Shown here one piece after another: positions 50,932 to 59,184 of a stretch of DNA of 64,000 bases. Source of the stretch: Pseudomonas viridiflava (GTDB taxonomy: Bacteria; Pseudomonadota; Gammaproteobacteria; Pseudomonadales; Pseudomonadaceae); assembly GCF_900573885.1 (NCBI RefSeq), contig NZ_UPSE01000161.1, forward strand, positions 369,576 to 433,575, written 5' to 3'. Under the pieces are notes generated by a model. It worked only from the letters and a program-made list of their open reading frames with translations. It was not told the DNA's origin and made no database searches. The first letter of the stretch is position 1. Each line of letters starts with the position of its first letter. The translations under genes and the position numbers were made by a program.

Positions 50932-51909
50932 ATGAGCCCAGCCGAGTTGCACGCCGACAGCATCGTTATCGACGGTCTGATCATTGCCAAATGGAACCGT
51001 GAGCTGTTCGAAGACATGCGCAAAGGCGGCCTGACCATGGCCAACTGCACCGTGTCGGTATGGGAAGGCTTCCAGGCCACCGTCAACAGCATCGCCGCCA
51101 GCCAGAAACTGATGCGCGACAACGCCGACCTGGTGATGCCGGTACGCACCACGGCCGACATCCGCAAAGCCAAGGAACAAGGCAAGACCGGCATCCTCTT
51201 CGGCTTCCAGAATGCCCACGCATTTGAGGATCAGATTGCCTACGTCGACATCTTCAAGCAGCTCGGCGTCGGCATTGTGCAGATGTGCTACAACACCCAG
51301 AACCTGGTCGGTACCGGCTGCTACGAACGTGACGGCGGGCTCTCGGGTTTCGGCCGCGAGATCGTCGCGGAAATGAACCGCGTCGGCGTCATGTGCGACC
51401 TCTCCCACGTTGGTTCCAAGACCTCCGAAGAAGTCATCCTCGAATCGAAAAAGCCGGTGTGCTACTCGCACTGCCTGCCGTCCGGTCTCAAAGAACACCC
51501 GCGCAACAAATCCGATGAAGAACTGAAATTCATCGCCGACCACGGCGGCTTTGTCGGCGTGACCATGTTCGCCCCGTTCCTGGCCAAAGGCATCGACTCC
51601 ACCATCGACGATTACGCCGAAGCCATCGAATACGTGATGAACATTGTGGGCGAAGACGCCATTGGCATTGGCACCGACTTCACCCAGGGCCACGGCCAGG
51701 AATTCTTTGAATACCTGACCCACGACAAAGGCTACGCCCGCCGCCTCACCAGCTTCGGCAAGATCATCAACCCGCTGGGCATCCGCACCGTGGGCGAATT
51801 CCCCAACCTCACCGAAACCCTGCTCAAGCGCGGCCATAGCGAACGCGTGGTGCGCAAGATCATGGGTGAGAACTGGGTTCGCGTTCTAGCTGACGTCTGG
51901 CACGAGTAA
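50932..51909 (+). CDS. M19 dipeptidase-family protein with altered metal site
   Basis: 325 aa, renal-dipeptidase fold (PA5396-like by position). CDLSHVG and CYSHC keep two family histidines and GIGTDFTQG keeps the late Asp. The N-terminal HxD ligand pair of active M19 enzymes is replaced (IDGLIIAKW), and the bridging Glu of GMEG is Gln in GFQNAH. It may bind one metal or none. It is first in the dimethylglycine gene cluster; its role there is unknown. Confidence 0.83.
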   Translation: MSPAELHADSIVIDGLIIAKWNRELFEDMRKGGLTMANCTVSVWEGFQATVNSIAASQKLMRDNADLVMPVRTTADIRKAKEQGKTGILFGFQNAHAFEDQIAYVDIFKQLGVGIVQMCYNTQNLVGTGCYERDGGLSGFGREIVAEMNRVGVMCDLSHVGSKTSEEVILESKKPVCYSHCLPSGLKEHPRNKSDEELKFIADHGGFVGVTMFAPFLAKGIDSTIDDYAEAIEYVMNIVGEDAIGIGTDFTQGHGQEFFEYLTHDKGYARRLTSFGKIINPLGIRTVGEFPNLTETLLKRGHSERVVRKIMGENWVRVLADVWHE

Positions 51910-51925
51910 CGCCGTTTCCTTCGGC

Positions 51926-52019
51926 CTTCTCCCCCCGGCCCCTCTCCCGCAAGCGGGAGAGGGGAGACCAATCGCGGTCGGCTCCCTCTCCCGTTTCGGG
52001 AGAGGGTTGGGGTGAGGGT
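51926..52019. repeat. CCCTCTCCC-type repeat pair
   Basis: Two hairpins, CCCTCTCCCGCAAGCGGGAG(AGGG) and CCCTCTCCCGTTTCGGGAGA(GGG), in the 142-bp gap between the M19-like and DUF5943 genes. Same family as 29987, 54809 and 56914. Confidence 0.88.
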
Positions 52020-52051
52020 AAAAACCTTACCGAATTTCTGGAGCTCCACCC

Positions 52052-52582
52052 ATGGCCAAAATCGCCCCGCAACTGCCCATCGAAGTCGACAGCGAAACCG
52101 GTGTCTGGACCAGCGATGCGCTGCCGATGCTGTACGTGCCACGGCACTTTTTCGTCAACAACCACATGGGCATCGAAGAAGTACTGGGCGCCGACGCCTA
52201 CGCCGAGATCCTCTACAAAGCCGGCTACAAGTCGGCCTGGCACTGGTGCGAGAAAGAAGCCGAGTGCCACGGCATTGAAGGCGTAGCGGTGTTCGAGCAC
52301 TACATGAATCGCCTGAGCCAACGCGGCTGGGGCCTGTTCAAGATCCAGGACATCGACCTGGAAAAAGGCACCGCCAGCGTCAAGCTCGAACACTCCGCCT
52401 TCGTGTACGTGTACGGCAAGGTCGGGCGCAAGGTGGACTACATGTTCACCGGCTGGTTTGCCGGCGCCATGGACCAGGTTCTCGCCGCCAGCGGCAGCAG
52501 CATCCGCACCGTCGCCGAGCAGGTGTACGGCGGGTCGGAAGAAGGGCATGACGACGGGTTGTTTGTCGTGAAGCCGCTCTGA
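52052..52582 (+). CDS. DUF5943 (4-vinyl-reductase-like) protein of the dgc cluster
   Basis: 176 aa, all-soluble. YKAGYKSAWHWCEKEAECHG and the C-terminal VYVYGKVGRKVDYMFTGWF with GSSIRTVAEQVYGGSEEGHD resemble V4R-type small-molecule-binding domains; the position matches PA5397. Function not established; it is always found beside dgcA as far as I recall. TTCTGGAG precedes the start. Confidence 0.8.
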   Translation: MAKIAPQLPIEVDSETGVWTSDALPMLYVPRHFFVNNHMGIEEVLGADAYAEILYKAGYKSAWHWCEKEAECHGIEGVAVFEHYMNRLSQRGWGLFKIQDIDLEKGTASVKLEHSAFVYVYGKVGRKVDYMFTGWFAGAMDQVLAASGSSIRTVAEQVYGGSEEGHDDGLFVVKPL

Positions 52583-52606
52583 TCATCTCTTTCCAACTCA
52601 ACGTGA

Positions 52607-52727
52607 AAACGTAGCGAGCGAAGGGTAGGCAAGGCGGAGGGCAAAGCGAAAAGCGGAGTTTACATTCAGTAAATGAGCATTTTCGCTTTGCCCTCCAACG
52701 CGGCATAACCGAGCGCAGTAGTTTTCA
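52607..52727 (+). repeat. Structured dispersed repeat, copy C, in the dgcA leader
   Basis: GTAGCGAGCGAAGGGTAGGC, a perfect 17-bp outer stem GGAGGGCAAAGCGAAAA (52636-52652) with 52680-52696, loop GCGGAG, inner stem TTTAC/GTAAA (52659-52673), loop TGAGCATT, then AACCGAGCGCAGTAGTTTTC. It ends at CAGAGGG, the ribosome-binding site of dgcA. The strongest stem of the three copies. Confidence 0.9.
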
Positions 52728-52739
52728 GAGGGTGCCGTA

Positions 52740-54800
52740 ATGGCTTTTGAATCTATGTTCCAGCCGATCCAGATCGGCAAACTGACCATCCGCAACCGCG
52801 TGCTCAGCACTGCGCACGCCGAGGTGTATACCACCGACGGCGGCATGACCACCGAACGCTATATCAAGTACTACGAAGAAAAAGCCAAGGGCGGTATCGG
52901 CCTGGCGATTTGTGGTGGCTCTTCGGTGGTGGCGATCGACAGCCCCCAGGAGTGGTGGAGTTCGGTGAACCTCTCTACCGACCGCATCATTCCGCACTTC
53001 CAGAATCTGGCCGACGCCATGCACAAGCACGGCGCCAAAATCATGATTCAGATTACCCACATGGGCCGCCGCTCGCGGTGGGACGGCTTTAACTGGCCAA
53101 CCCTGATGTCGCCGTCCGGCATCCGGGAACCGGTGCACCGCGCCACCTGCAAAACCATTGAAGTGGAAGAAATCTGGCGTGTGATCGGCAACTACGCCCA
53201 GGCCGCGCGCCGTGCGAAGGAGGGCGGCCTCGACGGTATCGAGCTGTCCGCCGTGCACCAGCACATGGTCGACCAATTCTGGAGCCCGCGCGTTAACAAG
53301 CGCACCGATGAATGGGGCGGCGACTTCGAAGGGCGGATGAAATTCGGCCTCGAAGTGCTCAAGGCCATTCGCCAGGAAGTGGGTCCGGACTTCTGCGTCG
53401 GCATGCGCATCTGCGGCGACGAATTCCACCCCGACGGCCTCAGCCATGAGGACATGAAGCAGATCGCCAAATACTACGACGACACCGGCATGATCGACTT
53501 CATCGGCGTAGTCGGCTCGGGTTGCGACACCCACAACACCCTGGCCAACGTGATCCCCAACATGAGTTACCCGCCGGAGCCTTTCCTGCACCTGGCAGCG
53601 GGCATCAAGGAAGTGGTCAAGGTGCCGGTGCTGCACGCACAGAACATCAAAGACCCGAACCAGGCCACGCGCATTCTCGATGGCGGTTATGTCGACATGG
53701 TCGGCATGACCCGGGCGCACATCGCCGACCCGCACTTCATCGCCAAAATCAAAATGGGCCAGGTCGACCAGATCAAACAGTGCGTCGGCGCCAACTACTG
53801 CATCGACCGCCAATACCAAGGGCTGGACGTGCTGTGCATCCAGAACGCCGCCACGTCCCGTGAATACATGGGCGTGCCGCACATCATTGAAAAAACCACC
53901 GGCGTGAAACGCAAAGTGGTGGTGGTCGGCGGTGGCCCAGCCGGCATGGAGGCTGCTCGTGTAGCGGCTGAACGCGGCCACGACGTGACCTTGTTCGAGA
54001 AGAAAGACGCACTGGGCGGGCAGATCACCACCGCCTCGAAAGCACCCCAGCGCGACCAGATTGCCGGCATTACCCGCTGGTATCAGCTGGAACTGGCGCG
54101 GCTGAAAATCGACCTGCGCCTGGGCACCGGCGCCGACGTGGCCACCATTCAAGACCTGCGCCCGGACGTCATCGTGCTCGCCAACGGCGGCCATCCGTAC
54201 CTGGAACAAAACGAACATTGGGGCTCGGCTGAAGGCCTGGTAGTCAGCAGCTGGGACGTGCTCGACGGCAAAGTGGCGCCGGCCAAGAACGTGCTGGTGT
54301 ACGACACCATTTGCGAATTCACCGGTATGTCGGTGGCCGACTTTATGGCCGACAAAGGCTCGCAGGTTGAGATCGTCACCGACGACACCAAACCCGGCGT
54401 GGCCATGGGCGGCACCTCGTTCCCCACCTACTACCGCAGCATGTACCCCAAAGACGTGGTGATGACCGGCGACATGATGCTGGAAAAGGTCTACCGCGAA
54501 GGCGACAAGCTGGTGGCCGTGCTGGAGAACGAATACACCGGCGCCAAGGAAGAGCGCGTGGTCGATCAGGTGGTGGTGGAAAACGGCGTACGGCCGGACG
54601 AAACCCTGTACTACGCCCTGAAAGAAGGCTCGCGCAACAAAGGCCAGATCGACGTCGAAGCGCTGTTCGCGATCAAACCGCAACCGTGCCTGAGCGAGGC
54701 GGGCGAGGGCTACTTGCTGTTCCGCATCGGCGACTGCGTAGCCCAGCGCAACACCCACGCGGCGATTTATGACGCGTTGCGGTTGTGTAAGGACTTTTAA
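52740..54800 (+). CDS. dgcA: Dimethylglycine demethylase subunit A
   Basis: 686 aa, trimethylamine-dehydrogenase-like: FMN-binding barrel of the old-yellow-enzyme type (residues 1-350, ITHMGRRSRWDGFNWP, YFWSPR-type loop VDQFWSPRVNKRTDEWGG), then a Rossmann domain VVVVGGGPAGMEAARVAAER. It demethylates dimethylglycine to sarcosine. The cluster region reads C348, A351, C354, C366 where trimethylamine dehydrogenase has four cysteines. The start codon lies 12 nt after repeat copy C. Confidence 0.9.
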   Translation: MAFESMFQPIQIGKLTIRNRVLSTAHAEVYTTDGGMTTERYIKYYEEKAKGGIGLAICGGSSVVAIDSPQEWWSSVNLSTDRIIPHFQNLADAMHKHGAKIMIQITHMGRRSRWDGFNWPTLMSPSGIREPVHRATCKTIEVEEIWRVIGNYAQAARRAKEGGLDGIELSAVHQHMVDQFWSPRVNKRTDEWGGDFEGRMKFGLEVLKAIRQEVGPDFCVGMRICGDEFHPDGLSHEDMKQIAKYYDDTGMIDFIGVVGSGCDTHNTLANVIPNMSYPPEPFLHLAAGIKEVVKVPVLHAQNIKDPNQATRILDGGYVDMVGMTRAHIADPHFIAKIKMGQVDQIKQCVGANYCIDRQYQGLDVLCIQNAATSREYMGVPHIIEKTTGVKRKVVVVGGGPAGMEAARVAAERGHDVTLFEKKDALGGQITTASKAPQRDQIAGITRWYQLELARLKIDLRLGTGADVATIQDLRPDVIVLANGGHPYLEQNEHWGSAEGLVVSSWDVLDGKVAPAKNVLVYDTICEFTGMSVADFMADKGSQVEIVTDDTKPGVAMGGTSFPTYYRSMYPKDVVMTGDMMLEKVYREGDKLVAVLENEYTGAKEERVVDQVVVENGVRPDETLYYALKEGSRNKGQIDVEALFAIKPQPCLSEAGEGYLLFRIGDCVAQRNTHAAIYDALRLCKDF

Positions 54801-54808
54801 GTGATGGT

Positions 54809-54917
54809 CTCCCCTCGCCCGCTTGCGGGAGAGGGGCCGGGGGAGAGGGGCTGTTGATTCGGTGATTCGCGTCGCCTGCCGCCCCCTCTCCCTAGCCCTC
54901 TCCCCGCAGGGGCGAGG
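54809..54917. repeat. CCCTCTCCC-type repeat pair between dgcA and dgcB
   Basis: CCCCTCGCCCGCTTGCGGGA(GAGGGG) and CCCCCTCTCCCTAGCCCTCT(CCCC...GGGGCGAGG), about 110 bp, in the only gap between dgcA and dgcB. Confidence 0.88.
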
Positions 54918-54958
54918 CGACCGATTTGTGTTGTTTCCCGGTCCCGCGAAGGAGACCA

Positions 54959-56896
54959 ATGATGTTAAACACCCTTCTGCCCATCCTCCTGTTCGCCGCC
55001 CTGCTCTTGGCGGTGATCGGTGCGGCCAAGCGCTTTTTCATGTGGCGTCGCGGTCGCGCGGCCGAGGTCGATTGGCTTGGCGGTTTGCTGGCCATGCCCA
55101 AGCGCTACATGGTCGATTTGCACCACGTGGTGGCCCGCGACAAATACATCGCCAACACCCACGTAGCCACCGCCGGCGGTTTTATTCTGGCCGCCGTGCT
55201 GGCGGTGATGGTGCATGGCTTTGGCCTGCATAACCGCATCCTCGGTTTCGCCTTGCTCGGCGCCTGCGTGCTGATGTTTGTCGGCGCGCTGTTCGTGGCC
55301 AAGCGTCGGCTGAACCCGCCGTCGCGCCTGTCGAAAGGCCCCTGGATGCGCCTGCCGAAAAGCCTGCTGATGTTTTCCGTCAGCTTCTTTATCGCCACCT
55401 TGCCGGTGGCCGGCATTCTGCCTGCGGCCTTTGGCGGCTGGGTGCTTGCGCTGGTGCTGGCAACTGGCGTGGCCTGGGGCGTGTCGGAATTGTTCTTCGG
55501 CATGACCTGGGGCGGGCCGATGAAGCACGCCTTCGCCGGTGCCCTGCACCTGGCCTGGCACCGTCGCGCCGAGCGTTTTGGCGGTGGTCGTTCCACCGGC
55601 TTGAAAGCCCTCGACCTGTCCAATCCCAACGCGCCTTTGGGTGTGGAAAAACCTACCGACTTCACCTGGAACCAACTGCTCGGCTTCGACGCCTGCGTGC
55701 AGTGCGGTAAATGCGAAGCAGCGTGCCCGGCCTTTGCTGCCGGGCAACCGCTGAATCCGAAAAAACTGATTCAGGACATGGTCGTCGGCCTGGCCGGCGG
55801 CACCGATGCCAAGTTTGCCGGCAGTCCATACCCGGGCAAACCACTGGGCGAACATGCAGGCGGCCCCCATCAACCCATCGTCAACGGCCTGGTCGACGCT
55901 GAAACGTTGTGGTCGTGCACCACCTGCCGCGCCTGCGTGGAAGAGTGCCCGATGATGATCGAGCACGTCGATGCCATCGTCGACATGCGCCGCCACCTCA
56001 CCCTGGAAAAAGGCGCCACGCCAAACAAAGGCGCCGAAGTGCTCGACAACCTGATCGCCACTGACAACCCCGGCGGCTTCAACCCCGGCGGCCGGCTGAA
56101 CTGGGCGGCGGATTTGAACCTCGCCCTGCTCAGCGAAAAACAGTCCACCGACGTGCTGTTCTGGGTGGGTGACGGCGCCTTCGACATGCGCAACCAACGC
56201 ACCCTGCGCGCCTTTGTAAAAGTACTGAAAGCCGCCAACGTCGACTTCGCCGTACTCGGTCTGGAAGAGCGCGACAGCGGCGACGTGGCACGGCGTCTGG
56301 GCGACGAAGCCACCTTCCAGAGCCTGGCCAAACGCAACATCGCCACCCTGGAAAAATACAGCTTCAAACGCATCGTCAGCTGCGACCCGCACAGTTTCCA
56401 CGTGCTGAAAAACGAATACGGCGCCCTCGGTGGTCACTACCAAGTGCTGCACCACAGCACCTTTATCGCTGAGCTGATCGCCGCGAAAAAACTCAACCTC
56501 GGTCAGCACAAAGGCGGCTCCGTGACCTATCACGACCCCTGCTACCTCGGCCGCTACAACGGTGAATACGAAGCGCCGCGTGACGTACTGCGTGCCCTGG
56601 GTATTGAAGTGAAAGAGATGCAACGCTCCGGATTCCGCTCACGCTGCTGCGGCGGCGGTGGCGGCGCGCCGATTACCGACATTCCCGGCAAGCAACGCAT
56701 TCCCGACATGCGCATGGTCGACATCAAAGAAACCGGCGCCGAACTGGTAGCCGTGGGTTGCCCGCAATGCACAGCGATGCTGGAAGGCGTGGTTGAGCCA
56801 CGGCCGCAAATAAAAGACATCGCCGAGCTGGTGGCGGAGGTGTTGGTGGAGGCGCCGGCTGTGACGGTTAAGCGCGTGGCGGAGGAGGTGGAATGA
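54959..56896 (+). CDS. dgcB: Dimethylglycine demethylase subunit B, iron-sulfur membrane protein
   Basis: 645 aa from the ATG at 54959 (GAAGGAGA upstream; a second ATG follows directly). About five N-terminal membrane helices (residues 5-190), then two [4Fe-4S] ferredoxin motifs, C246/C249/C252/C256 (CVQCGKCEAACP) and C320/C323/C326/C330 (CTTCRACVEECP), then two CCG domains (HDPCYLGRYN, CCGGGGGAP and a late CPQC). It should carry electrons from DgcA and ETF towards the quinone pool. Confidence 0.9.
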   Translation: MMLNTLLPILLFAALLLAVIGAAKRFFMWRRGRAAEVDWLGGLLAMPKRYMVDLHHVVARDKYIANTHVATAGGFILAAVLAVMVHGFGLHNRILGFALLGACVLMFVGALFVAKRRLNPPSRLSKGPWMRLPKSLLMFSVSFFIATLPVAGILPAAFGGWVLALVLATGVAWGVSELFFGMTWGGPMKHAFAGALHLAWHRRAERFGGGRSTGLKALDLSNPNAPLGVEKPTDFTWNQLLGFDACVQCGKCEAACPAFAAGQPLNPKKLIQDMVVGLAGGTDAKFAGSPYPGKPLGEHAGGPHQPIVNGLVDAETLWSCTTCRACVEECPMMIEHVDAIVDMRRHLTLEKGATPNKGAEVLDNLIATDNPGGFNPGGRLNWAADLNLALLSEKQSTDVLFWVGDGAFDMRNQRTLRAFVKVLKAANVDFAVLGLEERDSGDVARRLGDEATFQSLAKRNIATLEKYSFKRIVSCDPHSFHVLKNEYGALGGHYQVLHHSTFIAELIAAKKLNLGQHKGGSVTYHDPCYLGRYNGEYEAPRDVLRALGIEVKEMQRSGFRSRCCGGGGGAPITDIPGKQRIPDMRMVDIKETGAELVAVGCPQCTAMLEGVVEPRPQIKDIAELVAEVLVEAPAVTVKRVAEEVE

Positions 56897-56913
56897 TGGA
56901 CCTTCGTTTGCTG

Positions 56914-57018
56914 TCACCCCCTCACCCTAGCCCTCTCCCCCAGGGGGGCGAGGGGACGAACCGAGCGCGAATTAACTCCCCTCGCCCGCTTGCGGGAGAG
57001 GGGCTGGGGGAGAGGGGC
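56914..57018. repeat. CCCTCTCCC-type repeat pair between dgcB and the ETF alpha gene
   Basis: CACCCCCTCACCCTAGCCCT(CTCCCCC...) and CCCCTCGCCCGCTTGCGGGA(GAGGGGCTGGGGGAGAGGGG), in the 156-bp gap. It is the third junction of the cluster to hold this repeat. Confidence 0.88.
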
Positions 57019-57052
57019 CTTTCGCTCTTGCCCGCTCGCCGGAGAACCGCCC

Positions 57053-58276
57053 ATGTCTGACCTCATCCGCCGTAACCCCCACGCCGAGCGCATCGCGCGC
57101 AATCGCCTGCACCCGTTGCACGCCACTTTGCAGCGCAGCGACACCAGCTGGATGGGCCCCAACGGCGTCATCCGCAAGAACCCGCACGCAGTCGGCTTTA
57201 TCGGCCCCAACGGCATCAAGCGCATCGACCGCAGCGGCGTGCAGCAGGGCGGCACCACGAAGCGCTCCAGCCAGAGCGCCGTGGTGCAATTGCCGTTGCA
57301 CAGCGTGCCGGCGCCCAGCTTCTACATCGTCGTGGTGCCCGACATGGTCGGCGGCCGCCTGACCGCACACGACCGCGACCTGCTGGGGCTGGCCCACAAG
57401 CTCGCCGGCAACGCGGGTGCGGTAGTGGCCGTGGTATTCGGCGAGCATAAAGAAAGTGGTTTCGACACTGCTGGCGTCGACCGCCTGCTGCACTTCGACG
57501 GTCCGCTCTACAGCGGTTACGCGCCGGAGCAACAGGTGCAGGCGCTGACCGCCATTGAACGGCAATTCCAGCCGCGCCACTGGCTGCTGCCCGACAGCCG
57601 CACCGGTGGCGGCGAGCTGGGGCGTCGCTTGGCGGCGCAGTTGGGCGAACGTCCGGCTACGCGCGTGTGGCAAGTCACCGAGGAGCACTGCATCGGCCGC
57701 GCCGGTGCCGGCCAGCAAGACCTGCAACGTCCGCTCGCCCGGCTGATTCTGGCCGCCAGCGAATGCGCCGAGCCGGTCAGCGAAACCCGTCACGAAGCGC
57801 TGCCCGTCGCGCTGGAACACGACGTGGCGCGTTGCCTGCCGCGCATCGAAGACCTCGGCGCCGTGGCAGTCGACCCGGCGGCAACGCCAATGGCCGAGGC
57901 GGAATTCATTTTGTCCGGCGGCAACGGCGTTAAAGACTGGGACCTGTTCCACCGCACCGCCGCCGCCCTCGGCGCCACCGAAGGCGCCTCGCGTGTGGCG
58001 GTAGACGATGGCCATATGGCGCGTAACCGCCAGGTCGGCGCGACCGGCACCTGGGTCACTGCGCGGGTGTACATGGCCGTCGGCATTTCCGGCGCCATCC
58101 AGCACCTGCAAGGCATCGGCGCCTGCGACAAAGTGGTGGCGGTCAACCTGGACGCCGGCTGCGACATGATCAAACGCGCCGACCTGTCCGTCATCGGCGA
58201 CTCGGCGGCCATTCTTGCCGCCCTAATCGAACGCATGGCCGCGCACCGCGCCGGAGGCAATCGCGATGCAGCCTAA
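57053..58276 (+). CDS. Electron transfer flavoprotein alpha subunit of the dgc cluster
   Basis: 407 aa from the ATG at 57053 (GGAGAACC upstream). The C-terminal FAD domain is typical (VGATGTWVTARVYMAVGISGAIQH, DKVVAVNLDAGCDMIKRADL). The N-terminal 85 residues are unusual for ETF alpha and contain two copies of GPNGxxRxxxx (MGPNGVIRKNPHAVG and IGPNGIKRIDRSG). It overlaps the beta subunit gene by 11 bp. It serves dimethylglycine/sarcosine demethylation by context (PA5400-like). Confidence 0.88.
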   Translation: MSDLIRRNPHAERIARNRLHPLHATLQRSDTSWMGPNGVIRKNPHAVGFIGPNGIKRIDRSGVQQGGTTKRSSQSAVVQLPLHSVPAPSFYIVVVPDMVGGRLTAHDRDLLGLAHKLAGNAGAVVAVVFGEHKESGFDTAGVDRLLHFDGPLYSGYAPEQQVQALTAIERQFQPRHWLLPDSRTGGGELGRRLAAQLGERPATRVWQVTEEHCIGRAGAGQQDLQRPLARLILAASECAEPVSETRHEALPVALEHDVARCLPRIEDLGAVAVDPAATPMAEAEFILSGGNGVKDWDLFHRTAAALGATEGASRVAVDDGHMARNRQVGATGTWVTARVYMAVGISGAIQHLQGIGACDKVVAVNLDAGCDMIKRADLSVIGDSAAILAALIERMAAHRAGGNRDAA

Positions 58277-59045
58277 GCCACTCTCCGTGTTGTGCCTGGT
58301 GTCCATCGGCGCCCACCCCACCTCCGGTCGCGCCCGCCGCGCCGAGCAGGATTCCCGTGCAGTCGAACTAGGCTTGCGCTTGGCCGGCGAACAGCTGCGC
58401 GTGCTGCACGCCGGCAACGCCCAGCAGGAAGCCTTGCGCGCCTACCTGGGCATGGGCCTAAACGAACTCAGCGTGCTGCAACAACCGGAGGGCGCCGATG
58501 CGCTGCCGGTGTTGCTCGATTTTCTCAAAGACAGCAACGCACAGTTGGTACTCACCGGCAGCCAGGCCGAAACCGGCGAAGGCTCGGGCATGCTGCCGTA
58601 CCTGCTGGCCGAGCGGTTGGGTTGGCCGTTGGTGGTTGGCCTGGCCGAAGTGGAAACGGTCGAAAACGGTGTGGCGCAGGTGCTGCAAGCGCTGCCTCGC
58701 GGCCAGCGTCGGCGCCTGCAAGTGCGCCTGCCGTTTCTCGCCAGCGTCGACAACGCCGCGCCGGTCGCCCGGCAAAGCGCCTTCGGCCCGGCCCGTCGCG
58801 GCACCCTGAGCGCTGATGAAGTGGAAGTGCTCGATGACGACCTGCTCGCCAGCGCCACCTTTCAACCGGCACGGCCACGGCCCAAACGGTTGAAAGTGAT
58901 CAAAGCCAAAACCGGCGCCGAGCGCATGAAAGCGGCCACGGCAAAAGCGGCCGGCGGCGGAGGGCAGATCGTCAAAGACGTCAGCGCCGAGGAAGGGGCC
59001 GAGGCGATTTTCAAATTGCTACTGGAGGAAGGGGTTATTCGCTAG
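58266..59045 (+). CDS. Electron transfer flavoprotein beta subunit of the dgc cluster
   Basis: 259 aa. The N-terminal Rossmann-like ETF domain (VLCLVSIGAHPTSGRARRAE, LVLTGSQAETGEGSGMLPYL with the AMP-binding region) is followed by a basic C-terminal tail (PKRLKVIKAKTGAERMKAA). It overlaps its alpha partner by 11 bp, so the two are translated together (PA5401-like by position). Confidence 0.88.
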   Translation: MQPKPLSVLCLVSIGAHPTSGRARRAEQDSRAVELGLRLAGEQLRVLHAGNAQQEALRAYLGMGLNELSVLQQPEGADALPVLLDFLKDSNAQLVLTGSQAETGEGSGMLPYLLAERLGWPLVVGLAEVETVENGVAQVLQALPRGQRRRLQVRLPFLASVDNAAPVARQSAFGPARRGTLSADEVEVLDDDLLASATFQPARPRPKRLKVIKAKTGAERMKAATAKAAGGGGQIVKDVSAEEGAEAIFKLLLEEGVIR

Positions 59046-59184
59046 CGTGCCGGCCGACAAAACGCTGCGCCGGTTTGTCCATTTCCAACTATGTTTTTCA
59101 TACGGCGTGCACAACTCGCGCGCGGTGTGGAGACATTCGGCTGGGCGCTGAACAGCGCGTAGTTCAACTGGAAGGACACTCGTC

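Noticed and set aside
51898..51913. TGGCACGAGTAACGCC as a second sigma-54 promoter
   Set aside because: The -12 box would read ACGC, without the TTGC/CTGC core, and it lies over the stop codon of the M19-like gene.
52725..54959. 744-codon open frame opposite dgcA
   Set aside because: dgcA carries full FMN and FAD motifs; the reverse frame is a compositional shadow.
54965..56623. 552-codon open frame opposite dgcB
   Set aside because: dgcB has two ferredoxin motifs and CCG domains; the antisense frame shows none.
54809..57018. The repeated CCCTCTCCC blocks as a CRISPR array
   Set aside because: The copies are separated by whole genes, vary in sequence and are hairpins, with no regular spacers or cas genes.
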